A DNA stretch of 64,000 bases from Gemmobacter aquatilis (GTDB lineage: Bacteria; Pseudomonadota; Alphaproteobacteria; Rhodobacterales; Rhodobacteraceae), in the NCBI RefSeq assembly GCF_900110025.1, contig NZ_FOCE01000002.1:186001-250000 (forward strand), read 5' to 3'. Positions within the stretch are counted from its first letter, which is position 1. Each line of letters starts with the position of its first letter. This document shows positions 18,618 through 28,244 of the stretch, piece by piece. The position numbers were made by a program, and so were the translations under genes. A model generated the notes under the pieces. It searched no databases. It was not told where the DNA came from and worked only from the letters and a program-made list of their open reading frames with translations.

Positions 18618-18694
18618 TGGCGCGGTGGACGGGGCTCGAACCCGCGACCCCCGGCGTGACAGGCCGGTACTCTAACCAACTGAGCTACCACCGC
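18618..18694 (-). tRNA. tRNA-Asp (GTC), copy 2
   Basis: 77 bases on the minus strand: acceptor stem GCGGTGG/CCACCGC, D-arm GCTC-AGTTGGTTA, anticodon stem CCGGC/GCCGG with loop CTGTCAC (anticodon GTC), T-arm with GGTTCGAGCC, discriminator G and an encoded CCA end. Identical to the copy 110 bp upstream. Confidence 0.95.
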
Positions 18695-18727
18695 GCATTT
18701 TACAACATCCGGGGCTGGCTTGGGCGG

Positions 18728-18804
18728 TGGCGCGGTGGACGGGGCTCGAACCCGCGACCCCCGGCGTGACAGGCCGGTACTCTAACCAACTGAGCTACCA
18801 CCGC
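18728..18804 (-). tRNA. tRNA-Asp (GTC), copy 1
   Basis: Same 77-base sequence, cloverleaf and encoded CCA as the neighbouring copy. First gene of a two-tRNA transcript; 33 bases separate the copies. A clear promoter lies 35 bases upstream. Confidence 0.95.
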
Positions 18805-18839
18805 ATTGCCGCCCGGGTCAGCGCCCGGATGTGGGGAGG

Positions 18840-18868
18840 GTATTACGGTTACCCGCGACCGCCGTCAA
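18840..18868 (-). promoter_or_regulatory. Sigma-70-type promoter of the tRNA-Asp pair
   Basis: On the minus strand, TTGACG (18868-18863) is separated by 17 bases from TAATAC (18845-18840), 35 bases before the mature 5' end of the first tRNA. Position and spacing fit a housekeeping promoter. Confidence 0.65.
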
Positions 18869-18918
18869 GCGCCCCCTGCGAGGATTTTTTCATAATCTCG
18901 CAAATTATTGGCAGGGCA

Positions 18919-19857
18919 TCATTTTTCCGGGGCCGGGATGAATTCTGCATTGTCATGCGGTGGCAGGCGAAAGCGGCCATGCGCCCAGTCTCCGGCGCGC
19001 CAGGCCTCCTTCGCGGCATCGATCCGGTCCTGGCTGGAGGCCACGAAATTCCACCAGATGAAGCGCGGCCCATCCATCGTGGCGCCGCCCAGAACCATCA
19101 CCCGCGCCCCCTGATCCCCTGCTTTTACAGCGATCCGGTCGCCCGGACGGAAGATCAGCATCTGCCCCGGCCCAAAGCTCTGCCCGCCCACCGACACCTC
19201 GCCCGACAGCACATAGACCCCGCGATCCTCATGGTCATCCGGCAAGGGCAAGCTGGCCCCCGCCGCCAGAATCGCATCGGCATAGATCGTCTCGCTCGCC
19301 GTCGGCACCGGCGCCCGCGCCCCCCAGCCATGCCCCATGATCAGCCGCACCTGCTTGCCCTCGCCCTCCAGCATCGGCAGCTCTGCCTTGCCGGAATGGT
19401 GAAAGGCGGCGGGGCTGTCCTCGGCCGATTTCGGCAGGGCGACCCAGCTTTGCAGACCCAGCAACCCATGGGGATGATTGCGAATTTCCCCATCCGTGCG
19501 CTCGGAATGGGTGATGCCGTGGCCCGCCGTCATCAGGTTCACCTCGCCCGGTTCGATCCAGCGGTCGGTGCCCAGACTGTCGCGGTGGTGCATCTTGCCG
19601 CGCAGCAGATAGGTCACCGTCGCCAGCCCGATATGCGGATGCGGACGCACGTCGATGCCCTGCCCGGTCACGAATTCGGCCGGCCCCATCTGGTCGAAAA
19701 AGATGAACGGCCCCACCATCTGCCGCCGGACCGAAGGCAGCGCGCGCCGCACCTCGAATCCGCCCAGATCGCGGGCGCGGGCAACGATCACCGTGTCGAT
19801 GGCATCGACGGCATCGCCGATCGGAATGTCGGGGTCCAGTGCGGGGTTCCAGCTCAT
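18919..19857 (-). CDS. Pirin-family bicupin protein
   Basis: 312 residues starting at the ATG at 19857 behind AGGAGGACGAG. The N-terminal cupin carries the metal site of pirins: HPHIGLATVTYL, the following MHHRDSLG, and GHGITHSE. A C-terminal cupin (about 180-290) follows. Bacterial pirins include quercetin 2,3-dioxygenases and regulators of metabolic enzymes; which applies here is not visible. It is the last gene of the leftward betaine-type locus, 93 bases after the oxidoreductase, and may be independent. Confidence 0.88.
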   Translation of the reverse strand: MSWNPALDPDIPIGDAVDAIDTVIVARARDLGGFEVRRALPSVRRQMVGPFIFFDQMGPAEFVTGQGIDVRPHPHIGLATVTYLLRGKMHHRDSLGTDRWIEPGEVNLMTAGHGITHSERTDGEIRNHPHGLLGLQSWVALPKSAEDSPAAFHHSGKAELPMLEGEGKQVRLIMGHGWGARAPVPTASETIYADAILAAGASLPLPDDHEDRGVYVLSGEVSVGGQSFGPGQMLIFRPGDRIAVKAGDQGARVMVLGGATMDGPRFIWWNFVASSQDRIDAAKEAWRAGDWAHGRFRLPPHDNAEFIPAPEK

Positions 19858-19950
19858 CTCGTCCTCCTGTGGCGTTGCAGGAAAGATAGGCGCTTCCCGC
19901 CTGCCCGTCATCTGCCGCAATCGGCAAAGACCTGTGCAAACGGGACGCTC

Positions 19951-22389
19951 TCAGCCCTTGATCCGCGCCATTTTGGGGTCATACAGCGGGGCGAGATGCA
20001 CCGTCGCGGGCAGTCTTTCGGTTGCAACTTCAAGCTCATAGCGGCCCGACAACACATAGTCCGCGCTCACCCCTTCGGGGTTGCGCACATAGCCCATCCC
20101 GATGGAAAGCCCCAGCGTGTGCCCATAACCGCCCGAGGAGAGCCAGCCCACGCGCACCCCGTCGCGGTAGATCGTCTCGCGCCCCGACAGGATCACATCG
20201 GGGCTTGCGGTAAAGGTGGCCAGCATCTTCTTCACCCCGCCCGCCCGCTGCGCCGCAATCGCCGCGCGGCCCTTGAAGGGGATGTTCTTGCGCAGCTTCA
20301 CCGCCCAACCCAACCCGGCCTCTTCCGGCGTATGGTCCGGCCCGATATCGCCCGCCCAGGCGCGATAGCCCTTTTCCAGCCGCAGCGTTTCAATCGCGCG
20401 GTAGCCCGCATTGCGCAGCCCCAGCGGCCCGCCCGCCGCGTGCAGCGCCTCGTAAATGCCCACGGCACATTCCACCGGGAAATGCAGTTCCCACCCCAGT
20501 TCGCCGACATAGGTCACCCGCAGCGCCTGCACCGGGCATCCGGCGATGCCGATGGTCTGCACCGTGCCGAAGGGGAAGGCCTCGTTCGACAGATCGGCCT
20601 CGGTCACCGCCTGCAAAATGGCGCGCGCCTGTGGCCCCATCAGGGCCAGAACGCCAAAACCGCTTGTGACATCAAACAGTTGTGCATTCATCCCGTCGGG
20701 GATGTTGCGCGCGATCCAGTCGAAATCATGGGTGGCAAAGCCCGTGCCGGTGACGATGTAGAACGCGTCGCGCTGCAACCGCGCCACCGTCACATCCGCC
20801 TCGATCCCGCCGCGGTCGTTCAGCATCTGCGTATAGGTCAGGCTGCCCGGCGGTTTGGCCACGTCATTGGCGCAGATCCAGCTCAGCGCCGCTTCGGCAT
20901 CCGGGCCTTTCAGCGCGAATTTGGCGAAGGAGGTCTGGTCGAACAGCACCGCCGCCTCGCGCGCGGCGCGGTGCTCGCGGCCCACGGCCTCGTGCCAGTT
21001 GGGGCGTGCGAAAGTGTAGATATCCTGCGCCACCTCGCCCGGCGCGGCGAACCAGTTCGGGCGCTCCCATCCCAGCTTTTCGCCGAACACCGCCCCTTCG
21101 GCCTTCAGCCGGTCATAGAGCGGCGAGCGGCGGCAGGGGCGGCCCGACTGATGCTCTTCGGAGGGCCAGGCCATGGTGTAATGCTTGCCATAAGCCTCGT
21201 AGGTGCGCTTCCTGATCCAGTCGCTGTCGAAATGCGGGCGGCCAAAGCGGCGGATGTCGGCGGGCCACAGGTCAAACGGCGCCTCGCCCTTGGCCACCCA
21301 TTCGGCCAGCGCCATGCCCGCCCCCCCGCCCGAGGCGATGCCAAAGGCGTTGAACCCCGCCCCCACGAAAAAGCCGGGCTGTTCCGGCGCCTCGCCCAGG
21401 ATGAACATGCCGTCGGGGGTAAAGCTTTCCGGCCCGTTGATCATCTGCTTGATCCCGGCGGTTTCCAGCGCGGGCACCCGGCCCAGGGCCAGTTCCATGA
21501 TCGGGGTGAAATGGTCGAAGTCATTGTCCAGCAAGGTATAATGAAAGCCCTGCGGCGGCACGCCCTTGCCCCAGAGCTTGGGGTTCGGCTCGTAGCCGCC
21601 CATCACCAGCCCGCCGACCTCTTCCTTGTAATAGGTCAGCCGGTCCGGGTCGCGCAGCGTGGGCAGGCCGGTCGGCACGCCTGCGATGCGGTCGGTGATG
21701 ATATATTGATGCTCCACCGGCACCAGCGGCACATTCACCCCATGGGCGGCGGCAAAGGGGCGCGTCCACATGCCCGCGCAGACCACCACCTTTTCGCAGC
21801 CGATCCGGCCCTGATCGGTCATCACACCCTTGATGACCCCATTCTCGATCTCGACCGACAGAACCTTCACATCCTCGAAGATCTGCGCCCCCGCCATCCG
21901 TGCGCCCTTGGCAAGGCTGAGCGTGATGTCCGACGGGTTGGCCTGCCCGTCGGTCGGCAGAAACGCGGCGCCGACCAGATCGGAAATATCCATGATCGGC
22001 CACAGATCGAACGCCTCTTGCGGGGTCAGCAACTGCATGTCCAGCCCGAAGGAATGGGCGGTGGTGGCTTGCCGCTTCACCTCGGTCCAGCGTTCGGGGG
22101 TGCAGGCCAGCCGCAGCCCGCCGTTCATCTTCCAGCCGGTGGCCTGCCCGGTTTCCGCCTCCAACCGCTTATACAGATCCACCGAATAGCCCAGCAATTG
22201 CGTGACATTGGCATTGCTGCGCAACTGCCCCACCAGCCCCGCCGCGTGGAAGGTGGTGCCCGAGGTCAGCTTCTTGCGTTCCAGCAGCGTGACCTCCACC
22301 CCCAGTTTGGCAAGGTGATAGGCGGTCGAGCAGCCGATGATGCCGCCACCGACGATCACGACTTTCGAGGCGCTGGGAAGGTCTGTCAT
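19951..22389 (-). CDS. FAD-dependent oxidoreductase with GcvT domain (dimethylglycine/sarcosine dehydrogenase-like), copy 1
   Basis: 812 residues. N-terminal FAD-binding DAO domain (VVIVGGGIIGCSTAYHLAKLG at about 9-29), followed by an FAD-dependent oxidoreductase central domain, then GcvT aminomethyltransferase and C-terminal barrel domains (about 430-800). These enzymes oxidise N-methyl groups of dimethylglycine or sarcosine and pass the methyl to tetrahydrofolate. The start is at 22389 behind GAGGATACC. It is 7 bases after the kinase gene and belongs to the operon with the ABC importer, so its substrate is probably a betaine-derived methylamine. A second copy lies at 29949-32372. Confidence 0.87.
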   Translation of the reverse strand: MTDLPSASKVVIVGGGIIGCSTAYHLAKLGVEVTLLERKKLTSGTTFHAAGLVGQLRSNANVTQLLGYSVDLYKRLEAETGQATGWKMNGGLRLACTPERWTEVKRQATTAHSFGLDMQLLTPQEAFDLWPIMDISDLVGAAFLPTDGQANPSDITLSLAKGARMAGAQIFEDVKVLSVEIENGVIKGVMTDQGRIGCEKVVVCAGMWTRPFAAAHGVNVPLVPVEHQYIITDRIAGVPTGLPTLRDPDRLTYYKEEVGGLVMGGYEPNPKLWGKGVPPQGFHYTLLDNDFDHFTPIMELALGRVPALETAGIKQMINGPESFTPDGMFILGEAPEQPGFFVGAGFNAFGIASGGGAGMALAEWVAKGEAPFDLWPADIRRFGRPHFDSDWIRKRTYEAYGKHYTMAWPSEEHQSGRPCRRSPLYDRLKAEGAVFGEKLGWERPNWFAAPGEVAQDIYTFARPNWHEAVGREHRAAREAAVLFDQTSFAKFALKGPDAEAALSWICANDVAKPPGSLTYTQMLNDRGGIEADVTVARLQRDAFYIVTGTGFATHDFDWIARNIPDGMNAQLFDVTSGFGVLALMGPQARAILQAVTEADLSNEAFPFGTVQTIGIAGCPVQALRVTYVGELGWELHFPVECAVGIYEALHAAGGPLGLRNAGYRAIETLRLEKGYRAWAGDIGPDHTPEEAGLGWAVKLRKNIPFKGRAAIAAQRAGGVKKMLATFTASPDVILSGRETIYRDGVRVGWLSSGGYGHTLGLSIGMGYVRNPEGVSADYVLSGRYELEVATERLPATVHLAPLYDPKMARIKG

Positions 22390-22396
22390 GGTATCC

Positions 22397-23278
22397 TCAC
22401 AGGGATTGCAGGTCTTGATGCGCGGCCCGGTAGGCCGCGAGGTTGTCCGCCGTATAGGTGGCGTAATCGAAGGCGATGGCGGAGGTCAGTTCCGACACCA
22501 TGCTCCACAGGGTTTCGCGCAAGAGCGAGGCGCATTTCATCGCCTGATAGCTGCGCCACAGCGCAGGCGCAGGCGGAGTGCCGAAATAATGGGTCAGCAA
22601 GGCACGCTCCTCCTCGGCCGAAAACCCGGCATTGGAGGCCAGCCCGCCCAGATCGAACAGCGGGCTGTTGAAGCCGCCATATTCCCAGTCGATCAGCCAG
22701 AAGCGGCTGCCATCGGTCAGGATATTGGCGGGCAGCAGGTCGTTATGGCCCAGCGTCAGGGTGACGGGGCCGACCATCGCCTCCAACCCCGCCGCCTGCG
22801 CCAGAAGGCCGGGCAGCAGCGGCAGATGCGGCGACTGGCGGGCGGCCAGCGTATGGCCGTAATCGCGGATCACATGGAATACCCAGAAGGTGAGGATCGG
22901 CCCGCGCAGGTGTTGCGGCACCTCGCCGTGCATCTGCCGCAACAGCGCGGCCAGCGGCGCCAGATGGGCGCGCACATCGGCGGGTTCCAGCGGGCTTGCG
23001 TCAAGATACTCCAGCACCATCACGCCGGGGGCCGCGTAATGCACGGCAGGTGCCAGCCCTGCGGCATGGGCGGCGCGGCTGATCGCCAGCTCGTTGAACC
23101 GCATCACCCCATGTTCCGGGATGTCATGGCCCAGCCGCACGACAAAGTGGCGCCCGGCATCCTCGATCAGAACATTGTGGTTGGTCTTGCCGCCGCCCAG
23201 CAGCCGCGCGCCATGCGGCGCGACCCAGCAGGGCAAGGCCATGGCGCGGGCAAGCGCCGCGTGCTGTCTGTCACCCAT
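22397..23278 (-). CDS. Choline/ethanolamine-kinase-like phosphotransferase (APH fold), copy 1
   Basis: 293 residues. N-terminal lobe with GGKTNHNVLIE; Brenner motif LGHNDLLPANIL (catalytic Asp and Asn); and LIDWEYGGFNSPLFDLGGLA, which matches the choline-kinase signature better than aminoglycoside kinases. It probably phosphorylates an amino alcohol taken up by the neighbouring importer. It overlaps the permease gene by 8 bp and precedes the oxidoreductase by 7 bp. Confidence 0.83.
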   Translation of the reverse strand: MGDRQHAALARAMALPCWVAPHGARLLGGGKTNHNVLIEDAGRHFVVRLGHDIPEHGVMRFNELAISRAAHAAGLAPAVHYAAPGVMVLEYLDASPLEPADVRAHLAPLAALLRQMHGEVPQHLRGPILTFWVFHVIRDYGHTLAARQSPHLPLLPGLLAQAAGLEAMVGPVTLTLGHNDLLPANILTDGSRFWLIDWEYGGFNSPLFDLGGLASNAGFSAEEERALLTHYFGTPPAPALWRSYQAMKCASLLRETLWSMVSELTSAIAFDYATYTADNLAAYRAAHQDLQSL

Positions 23279-25250
23279 GACCGGCCTCCCCCCGCTCCAT
23301 CCCGCGGGCGGCGGCGGTCAGGATGCGGTCCACCATGATGGCGATGAAAGCCACGCAGAGCCCCGCCACGATCCCCTGCCCGGTATTGGCCTTGGTCAGC
23401 GCCATATAGACCTGCTGACCCAGATCGCGCGTGCCCACCAGCGCGGTGATCACCAGCATAGACAGCGCCAGCATCACCGTCTGGTTCATCCCCACGATCA
23501 GCGAGGGCAGCGCCAGCGGCAGCTTGATGCGCCACAGGATCTGCCGCCGGGTGCAGCCCGAAACGATGCCAGCCTCCACCATCTGCGGGTCAATCTCGCG
23601 GATGCCATGGGCGGCATAGCGGATCGCGGGCACGATGGAATAGGCGACCACCGCGATCATCGCCGAAAAATCGCCCACCCGGAACAGCATCACCACCGGG
23701 ATCAGATAGACAAAAGACGGCAGCGTCTGCAGCGTGTCGATCAGCGCCGACAGCACGGTATTCGCCCGGTCGGATTGCCCGGCCCAGATGCCAAGCGGCA
23801 CCCCGATCAGCATGGCGACAAACACCGACACGCCACACAGATAGACGGTGATCATCGCCTCGGGCCAGAAGCCGGTCAGCGCGATGAAGCCGGTCATAAG
23901 CAGCGCCATCAGCCCCAGCCGCCAGCCCGCCATGCGCCAGCCGATCAGCCCCATCGCCACGATGCCCCAGGCCCATGGGATGCCAAGGAAGAACCCCTTC
24001 ACCGGCAGCAGCAGCCCGATCAGGATCGCCACTTTGACCGCCTCGATATGATCGTAAAGATTGATGTTGATCCACTCGATGGCCTGCGCCCAGATCGTGC
24101 CGGTGGTCAGCGTGGCCCCGGCCGGATAGGTCTGCACAAAGGGCAGCACATATCCCAGCGCCGAAGTGGCAAGGATCACCGCCAGCCCGATCCAGACCAA
24201 CCGCCCGCCCCGGCCCGTGCCGGGCACCCGCCGCGCCTCGGCCTGGCTCAGCCGGTCCAGCGCGATGGCCATGACGACGATCGCCACCCCGGCCTCCACC
24301 CCGCCGCCGATGTCGAGCTTGCGCAGAGCGGTCAGCACGTCATAGCCAAGCCCCCCCGCGCCGATCATCGAGGCGATGATGACCATGTTCAGCGACAGCA
24401 TGATCACCTGATTGACCCCCACCATCAGCATGGGCATCGCCGTGGGGATCAGGCATTTCCACAGCAGTTGCCGCCGGGTGCAGCCCGCCATGCGCCCGGC
24501 CTCGGCCACCTCTTCGGGCACTTCGCGCAGCGCCAGCGTGGTCAGCCGCACCATCGGCGGCATGGCATAGATCACGGTCGCCACCAGCGCCGCCGTGGGG
24601 CCAAAGCCGAACATGAACAGGATCGGCACCAGATAGGCGAACACCGGCACCGTCTGCATCAGATCCAACACCGGGCGCATCGCGCGTTCGGCCCAAGGGT
24701 GGCGAAAGGCCAGAATCCCCAGCGCCACGCCTCCCGCCACCCCCATCGGCACCGAGATCAGCACCGAGGCCAGCGTCGCCATGGCGCTTTCCCAGCGCCC
24801 GAACACCGCAAGATACAGGAAACAGGCGCCGACCAGCCCCACCAGCCCGCGCCGCCCGCTGCGCCAGGCCAGCAGGCAGAAGATCGTGGTCACCGCGATC
24901 CACGACAGCGGCGGCAGGATCTGCACCGCATAGCTGCCCTGCCCGCGTTGCAGCCCATCCACCAACAGCCCGCGCACCGCCAGATAGGGCGCCTCGATCA
25001 GCGCCGAGATGAAGCGCGTCACCGCATGAAAGGACAGCGGCCCGATGGCGGCCTCTTCCAGCAGCCATTTCATCGCGGCGGAAATCAGCTTGTCCAGCGG
25101 CAGTTCCAGCGGTTTGGGGAATTTCATCACCCATTTTGCGCCGATGTCCTTGGCCAGATCACCCGCGAACAGCGACAGCGCCAGTGTCAGCGCGAACAGC
25201 CCGCCCCAGAACAGCCGTGGGTCGCGGATCAGCCGGTGCAGCGCCGTCAT
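23271..25250 (-). CDS. Glycine betaine/choline-type ABC permease, two permease domains in one chain
   Basis: 659 residues holding two BPD_transp_1 permease domains in tandem. Each has the EAA-type loop: AGRMAGCTRRQLLWKCLIPTA in the first half and AGIVSGCTRRQILWRIKLPLA in the second, followed by similar sequences. Ordinary ProW/ChoW proteins have one such domain and dimerise, so one chain may replace the dimer. The start overlaps the ATPase stop (ATGA). Cytoplasmic membrane; acts with the ATPase at 25247 and binding protein at 26326. Confidence 0.88.
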   Translation of the reverse strand: MTALHRLIRDPRLFWGGLFALTLALSLFAGDLAKDIGAKWVMKFPKPLELPLDKLISAAMKWLLEEAAIGPLSFHAVTRFISALIEAPYLAVRGLLVDGLQRGQGSYAVQILPPLSWIAVTTIFCLLAWRSGRRGLVGLVGACFLYLAVFGRWESAMATLASVLISVPMGVAGGVALGILAFRHPWAERAMRPVLDLMQTVPVFAYLVPILFMFGFGPTAALVATVIYAMPPMVRLTTLALREVPEEVAEAGRMAGCTRRQLLWKCLIPTAMPMLMVGVNQVIMLSLNMVIIASMIGAGGLGYDVLTALRKLDIGGGVEAGVAIVVMAIALDRLSQAEARRVPGTGRGGRLVWIGLAVILATSALGYVLPFVQTYPAGATLTTGTIWAQAIEWININLYDHIEAVKVAILIGLLLPVKGFFLGIPWAWGIVAMGLIGWRMAGWRLGLMALLMTGFIALTGFWPEAMITVYLCGVSVFVAMLIGVPLGIWAGQSDRANTVLSALIDTLQTLPSFVYLIPVVMLFRVGDFSAMIAVVAYSIVPAIRYAAHGIREIDPQMVEAGIVSGCTRRQILWRIKLPLALPSLIVGMNQTVMLALSMLVITALVGTRDLGQQVYMALTKANTGQGIVAGLCVAFIAIMVDRILTAAARGMERGEAGHG

Positions 25251-26272
25251 CGCGGCACCTCGCGCCCGATCAGCACATCGACCACCGCCTGCCGCGCCAC
25301 CTGCCCCACGGGCTGCCCGGCCTCGTCCAGCACGCGATGGGGCAGATCGGCGCGCTCTACCGCATCGGCCACATCCCCCACCCGCGCCTGGCCCGGCAGA
25401 TCGCCCGCAAAGGGGCCAGCGCCCAGAGGCGCCATGATTGTGGCCAGCCGCACCACCTTGGCCCGCGCCACATGCTGGGTAAATTCGGCCACATAGGCAT
25501 CGGCGGGATTCAGCACCAGCTCTTCCGGCGTGGCGGTCTGCACGATGGCCCCGTCTTTCATCACCGCGATACGGTCGGCCAGACGGATCGCCTCGTCAAA
25601 ATCATGGGTGATGAAGACGATGGTCTTTTGCAGCCGCGCCTGAAGGCGCAGCAATTCGTCCTGCATCTCGCGCCGGATCAGCGGGTCCAGCGCGGAAAAC
25701 GGTTCATCCAGAAACCACAGATCGGGTTCGACGATCAGGCTGCGCGCGATACCCACCCGCTGCTGCTGCCCGCCTGAAAGCTGGCGCGGGTAATGCCCCT
25801 CGCGGCCCTGCAGCCCGACCAGTTCGATCACCGCGCGGGCGCGGTCTTCGCGGGTCTTGCGGTCGATCCCCTGCACCTCCAGCGGGAAGGCGGCGTTTTG
25901 CAGCACGGTCAGATGCGGCAGCAGCGCGAAATGCTGGAACACCATGCCCATCCGCTTGCGCCGCAGGTCGATCAGCTCCGCCTCGCCCATCTGCAGCAGA
26001 TCGCGCCCCTCGAACCGCACCTCGCCGCCCGAGGGTTCGATGAGCCGCGACAGACAGCGCACCAGCGTCGATTTGCCCGATCCCGACAGGCCCATGATGA
26101 CGAAAATCTCGCCCTTGCGGATGGTCACATCCGCCGCGCGCACCGCGCCGACCAGATGCGCCGCGCGCAGGGTTTCCGCCGTGGGGGCGCCGTGACGGGC
26201 GAGGAAGGTTTCGGCATTCGGGCCATACAGCTTCCACACGCCCCGGCAGTCGAGCATGACCGGACGATCCAT
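25247..26272 (-). CDS. Glycine betaine/choline-type ABC transporter ATP-binding protein (ProV-like)
   Basis: 341 residues. Walker [10 protein letters not shown], signature [10 protein letters not shown], Walker [13 protein letters not shown], switch His in [11 protein letters not shown]-terminal extension (about 270-335) resembles a degenerate CBS region that in OpuA/ProV senses ionic strength. The start at 26272 follows AGGATAAG; upstream open-frame residues are not ABC-like. Belongs with the double permease and the ProX-like protein. Confidence 0.9.
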   Translation of the reverse strand: MDRPVMLDCRGVWKLYGPNAETFLARHGAPTAETLRAAHLVGAVRAADVTIRKGEIFVIMGLSGSGKSTLVRCLSRLIEPSGGEVRFEGRDLLQMGEAELIDLRRKRMGMVFQHFALLPHLTVLQNAAFPLEVQGIDRKTREDRARAVIELVGLQGREGHYPRQLSGGQQQRVGIARSLIVEPDLWFLDEPFSALDPLIRREMQDELLRLQARLQKTIVFITHDFDEAIRLADRIAVMKDGAIVQTATPEELVLNPADAYVAEFTQHVARAKVVRLATIMAPLGAGPFAGDLPGQARVGDVADAVERADLPHRVLDEAGQPVGQVARQAVVDVLIGREVPR

Positions 26273-26325
26273 GAACTTATCCTGACTTGGGGAAAGGAGG
26301 GGGCAGCACGCCGCCCCCGGCCGCC

Positions 26326-27267
26326 TCACTTGATCCAGGCGGACCAGATCGCCTCGTTCTTCGCCACCCAGTCGGCGGCCACATCCTCGACGGTCTTGCC
26401 ATCCAGATCGACCGCACCGACCATGGCGCCCATGTCTTCATTGGTCAGCGTGAAGGCGCGGATCGCCTTGGCCGCCCCCGGCCATTTGGCATCCACCCCC
26501 TTCCACGCCGCCTTGTAGATCGGGCCGCTGGGCTTGCCGCAATCATAGGCCATGTCGGGGTTCAGACCCACCGCCGGATCTTCGTAACATTCCTTCGAAT
26601 AGGCCGGGAATTCGACGAATTTGCCCTCGTATTTCGCGGGCGCCCAATGCGGCGAATAGATCCACAGGATGATCGGGTCTTTCCGCTGATAGGCGGCTTC
26701 CAGTTCCGCGAACAGCGCCGCATCGGTGCCCGCATGAACCACCTCGAAATCCAGCCCCAGCGCCTCGACCCGCTCCTCGTCATAGCCGCCCCAGGTGACC
26801 GGCCCGCCCAGATAGCGCCCTTTCGGGGCGGTTTCGGGGGTGGAGAACGCCTCGGCGCAGTCTTTCAGCGCTTCCCAGTTCGGCAGGCCGGGGCAGCTTT
26901 CCTCCATATAGGACGGATACCACCATTCCTCGATGGCCTTCATGCCGGTCTCGCCCATGTTGACGACATCGCCGGTCGCCACCGCCTCGTCCAGCGCCTC
27001 TTTCGCGGTGGTGGCCCAAAGCTCCATCGCCACATCCAGATCGCCGGTGCGCATCCCGGCGAATTGCGCCAGATAATCGGCCTGCACATATTCGACGTTG
27101 TAACCGGCCTTTTTCAGCACATCCCCCATGATGGTGGTGGTGATAAGTTGCCCCGTCCAGTCGTGCAGGGTCAGTTTGATTGGGTCGGTCGATTCCACTT
27201 CCGCATGAGCCGTCGTCGCCAGTAGCATGGCGAGCAGACACGCAGGAGCCTTGGTCAGAAAGGTCAT
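26326..27267 (-). CDS. Glycine betaine/choline-type ABC substrate-binding protein (OpuAC/ProX-like)
   Basis: 313 residues with a 22-residue signal peptide (ends TTAHA/EV) and an OpuAC domain. Aromatic residues that could form a cage for a quaternary ammonium group are spread as in ProX (for example around LHDWTGQ, MELWATT and WIYSPHW). Periplasmic; first gene of the leftward importer operon, 53 bases before the ATPase gene. The ligand is unproven: glycine betaine, choline or a related methylated amine. Confidence 0.88.
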   Translation of the reverse strand: MTFLTKAPACLLAMLLATTAHAEVESTDPIKLTLHDWTGQLITTTIMGDVLKKAGYNVEYVQADYLAQFAGMRTGDLDVAMELWATTAKEALDEAVATGDVVNMGETGMKAIEEWWYPSYMEESCPGLPNWEALKDCAEAFSTPETAPKGRYLGGPVTWGGYDEERVEALGLDFEVVHAGTDAALFAELEAAYQRKDPIILWIYSPHWAPAKYEGKFVEFPAYSKECYEDPAVGLNPDMAYDCGKPSGPIYKAAWKGVDAKWPGAAKAIRAFTLTNEDMGAMVGAVDLDGKTVEDVAADWVAKNEAIWSAWIK

Positions 27268-27454
27268 GGCAGTCTCCCCGTTGGTCTTGTTATGGGCGCG
27301 ACGGGTCGGAATCGTCCGTCACAGAAAAACGGTAACAAGAAACCAACACGAATCAACGAAGTTTCCACAAAATCCATCACGCATTTGGCCTGAAATGTTG
27401 ATTTCCCGCGGCATTTCGCCTAATCCACAGGAAAGCGGCACAAGGAGCAGGCAG

Positions 27455-28234
27455 ATGGCCCAAACGGATGCCTCGACCAACCATCGCCAGAGCGAAATCC
27501 TGCAGGCGCTGCGCCGGGCGGGCGGGTCTTTGCGCATCCAGTCGCTGGCGGCCGAGCTTGAGGTGACCGACGAAACCGTGCGCCGCAACATCAAGCGGCT
27601 CGCCGAAGACGGGCTGGTCGAAAAGCTGCATGGCGGGGTGCGGCTGGTCGATGACAGCGACGAGGGCGACTTTCAGACCCGCCTGCAAGACAGCCCCGAC
27701 GCCAAGCGCCGCATCGCCGGATGCGTGGCGGGCATGGTGGCCGACGGATCGTCGCTGTTTCTGGATGTGGGCAGCACCACCGCCTTCATCGCCGATGCGC
27801 TGCGCGATCACCGGCGGCTGACCGTGGTCACCAATTCGGTCGTGGTGGCCTACAAGCTGGCCACGCGCAACGGCAACCGGGTGTATTTCGCCGGGGGCGA
27901 ACTGCGGGCGCAGGATGGCGGGTCGTTCGGGCCGGATGCCACCGCCTTTGTCGAGAATTTCAGCCCCGATCTGGCAATCCTGTCCACCACCGGGCTGAGC
28001 GCCGAGCGCGGCTTCATGCTGTTCGATCTGGCCGAAGCGCGGCTGGCGCGGCTGGTGCTGACACGCGCCACGCGCACCATCGTCGCCGCCGACAGCCGCA
28101 AGTTCAACCGCATCGCGCCGGTCACGCTGGGCGATCCGCAGCGCGTGCGGATGCTGGTGACCGAAGCCGCCCCGCCCGCCGACATCGCCGCCGCCGCCGC
28201 CGACTGGGGCATGGAAATCCGGATCGCGCCGTAA
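27455..28234 (+). CDS. DeoR-family transcriptional regulator
   Basis: 259 residues. N-terminal DeoR winged HTH (RQSEILQALRRAGGSLRIQSLAAELEVTDETVRRNIKRL) and a C-terminal isomerase-like sensor domain (about 80-250) with SLFLDVGSTT, typical for sensing a phosphorylated sugar or polyol. The ATG at 27455 has AAGGAG upstream. Divergent from the ABC importer operon across 187 bases and 10 bases before the phosphatase gene. It probably represses the importer locus, with a phosphorylated intermediate as effector; the two kinases could supply it. That is inference. Confidence 0.88.
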   Translation: MAQTDASTNHRQSEILQALRRAGGSLRIQSLAAELEVTDETVRRNIKRLAEDGLVEKLHGGVRLVDDSDEGDFQTRLQDSPDAKRRIAGCVAGMVADGSSLFLDVGSTTAFIADALRDHRRLTVVTNSVVVAYKLATRNGNRVYFAGGELRAQDGGSFGPDATAFVENFSPDLAILSTTGLSAERGFMLFDLAEARLARLVLTRATRTIVAADSRKFNRIAPVTLGDPQRVRMLVTEAAPPADIAAAAADWGMEIRIAP

Positions 28235-28244
28235 GGAGCCACTG

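Noticed and set aside
18727-22671. A 1314-codon plus-strand open frame opposite the tRNAs, pirin and oxidoreductase
   Set aside because: Same antisense effect; its start lies inside a tRNA gene and no family features are seen.
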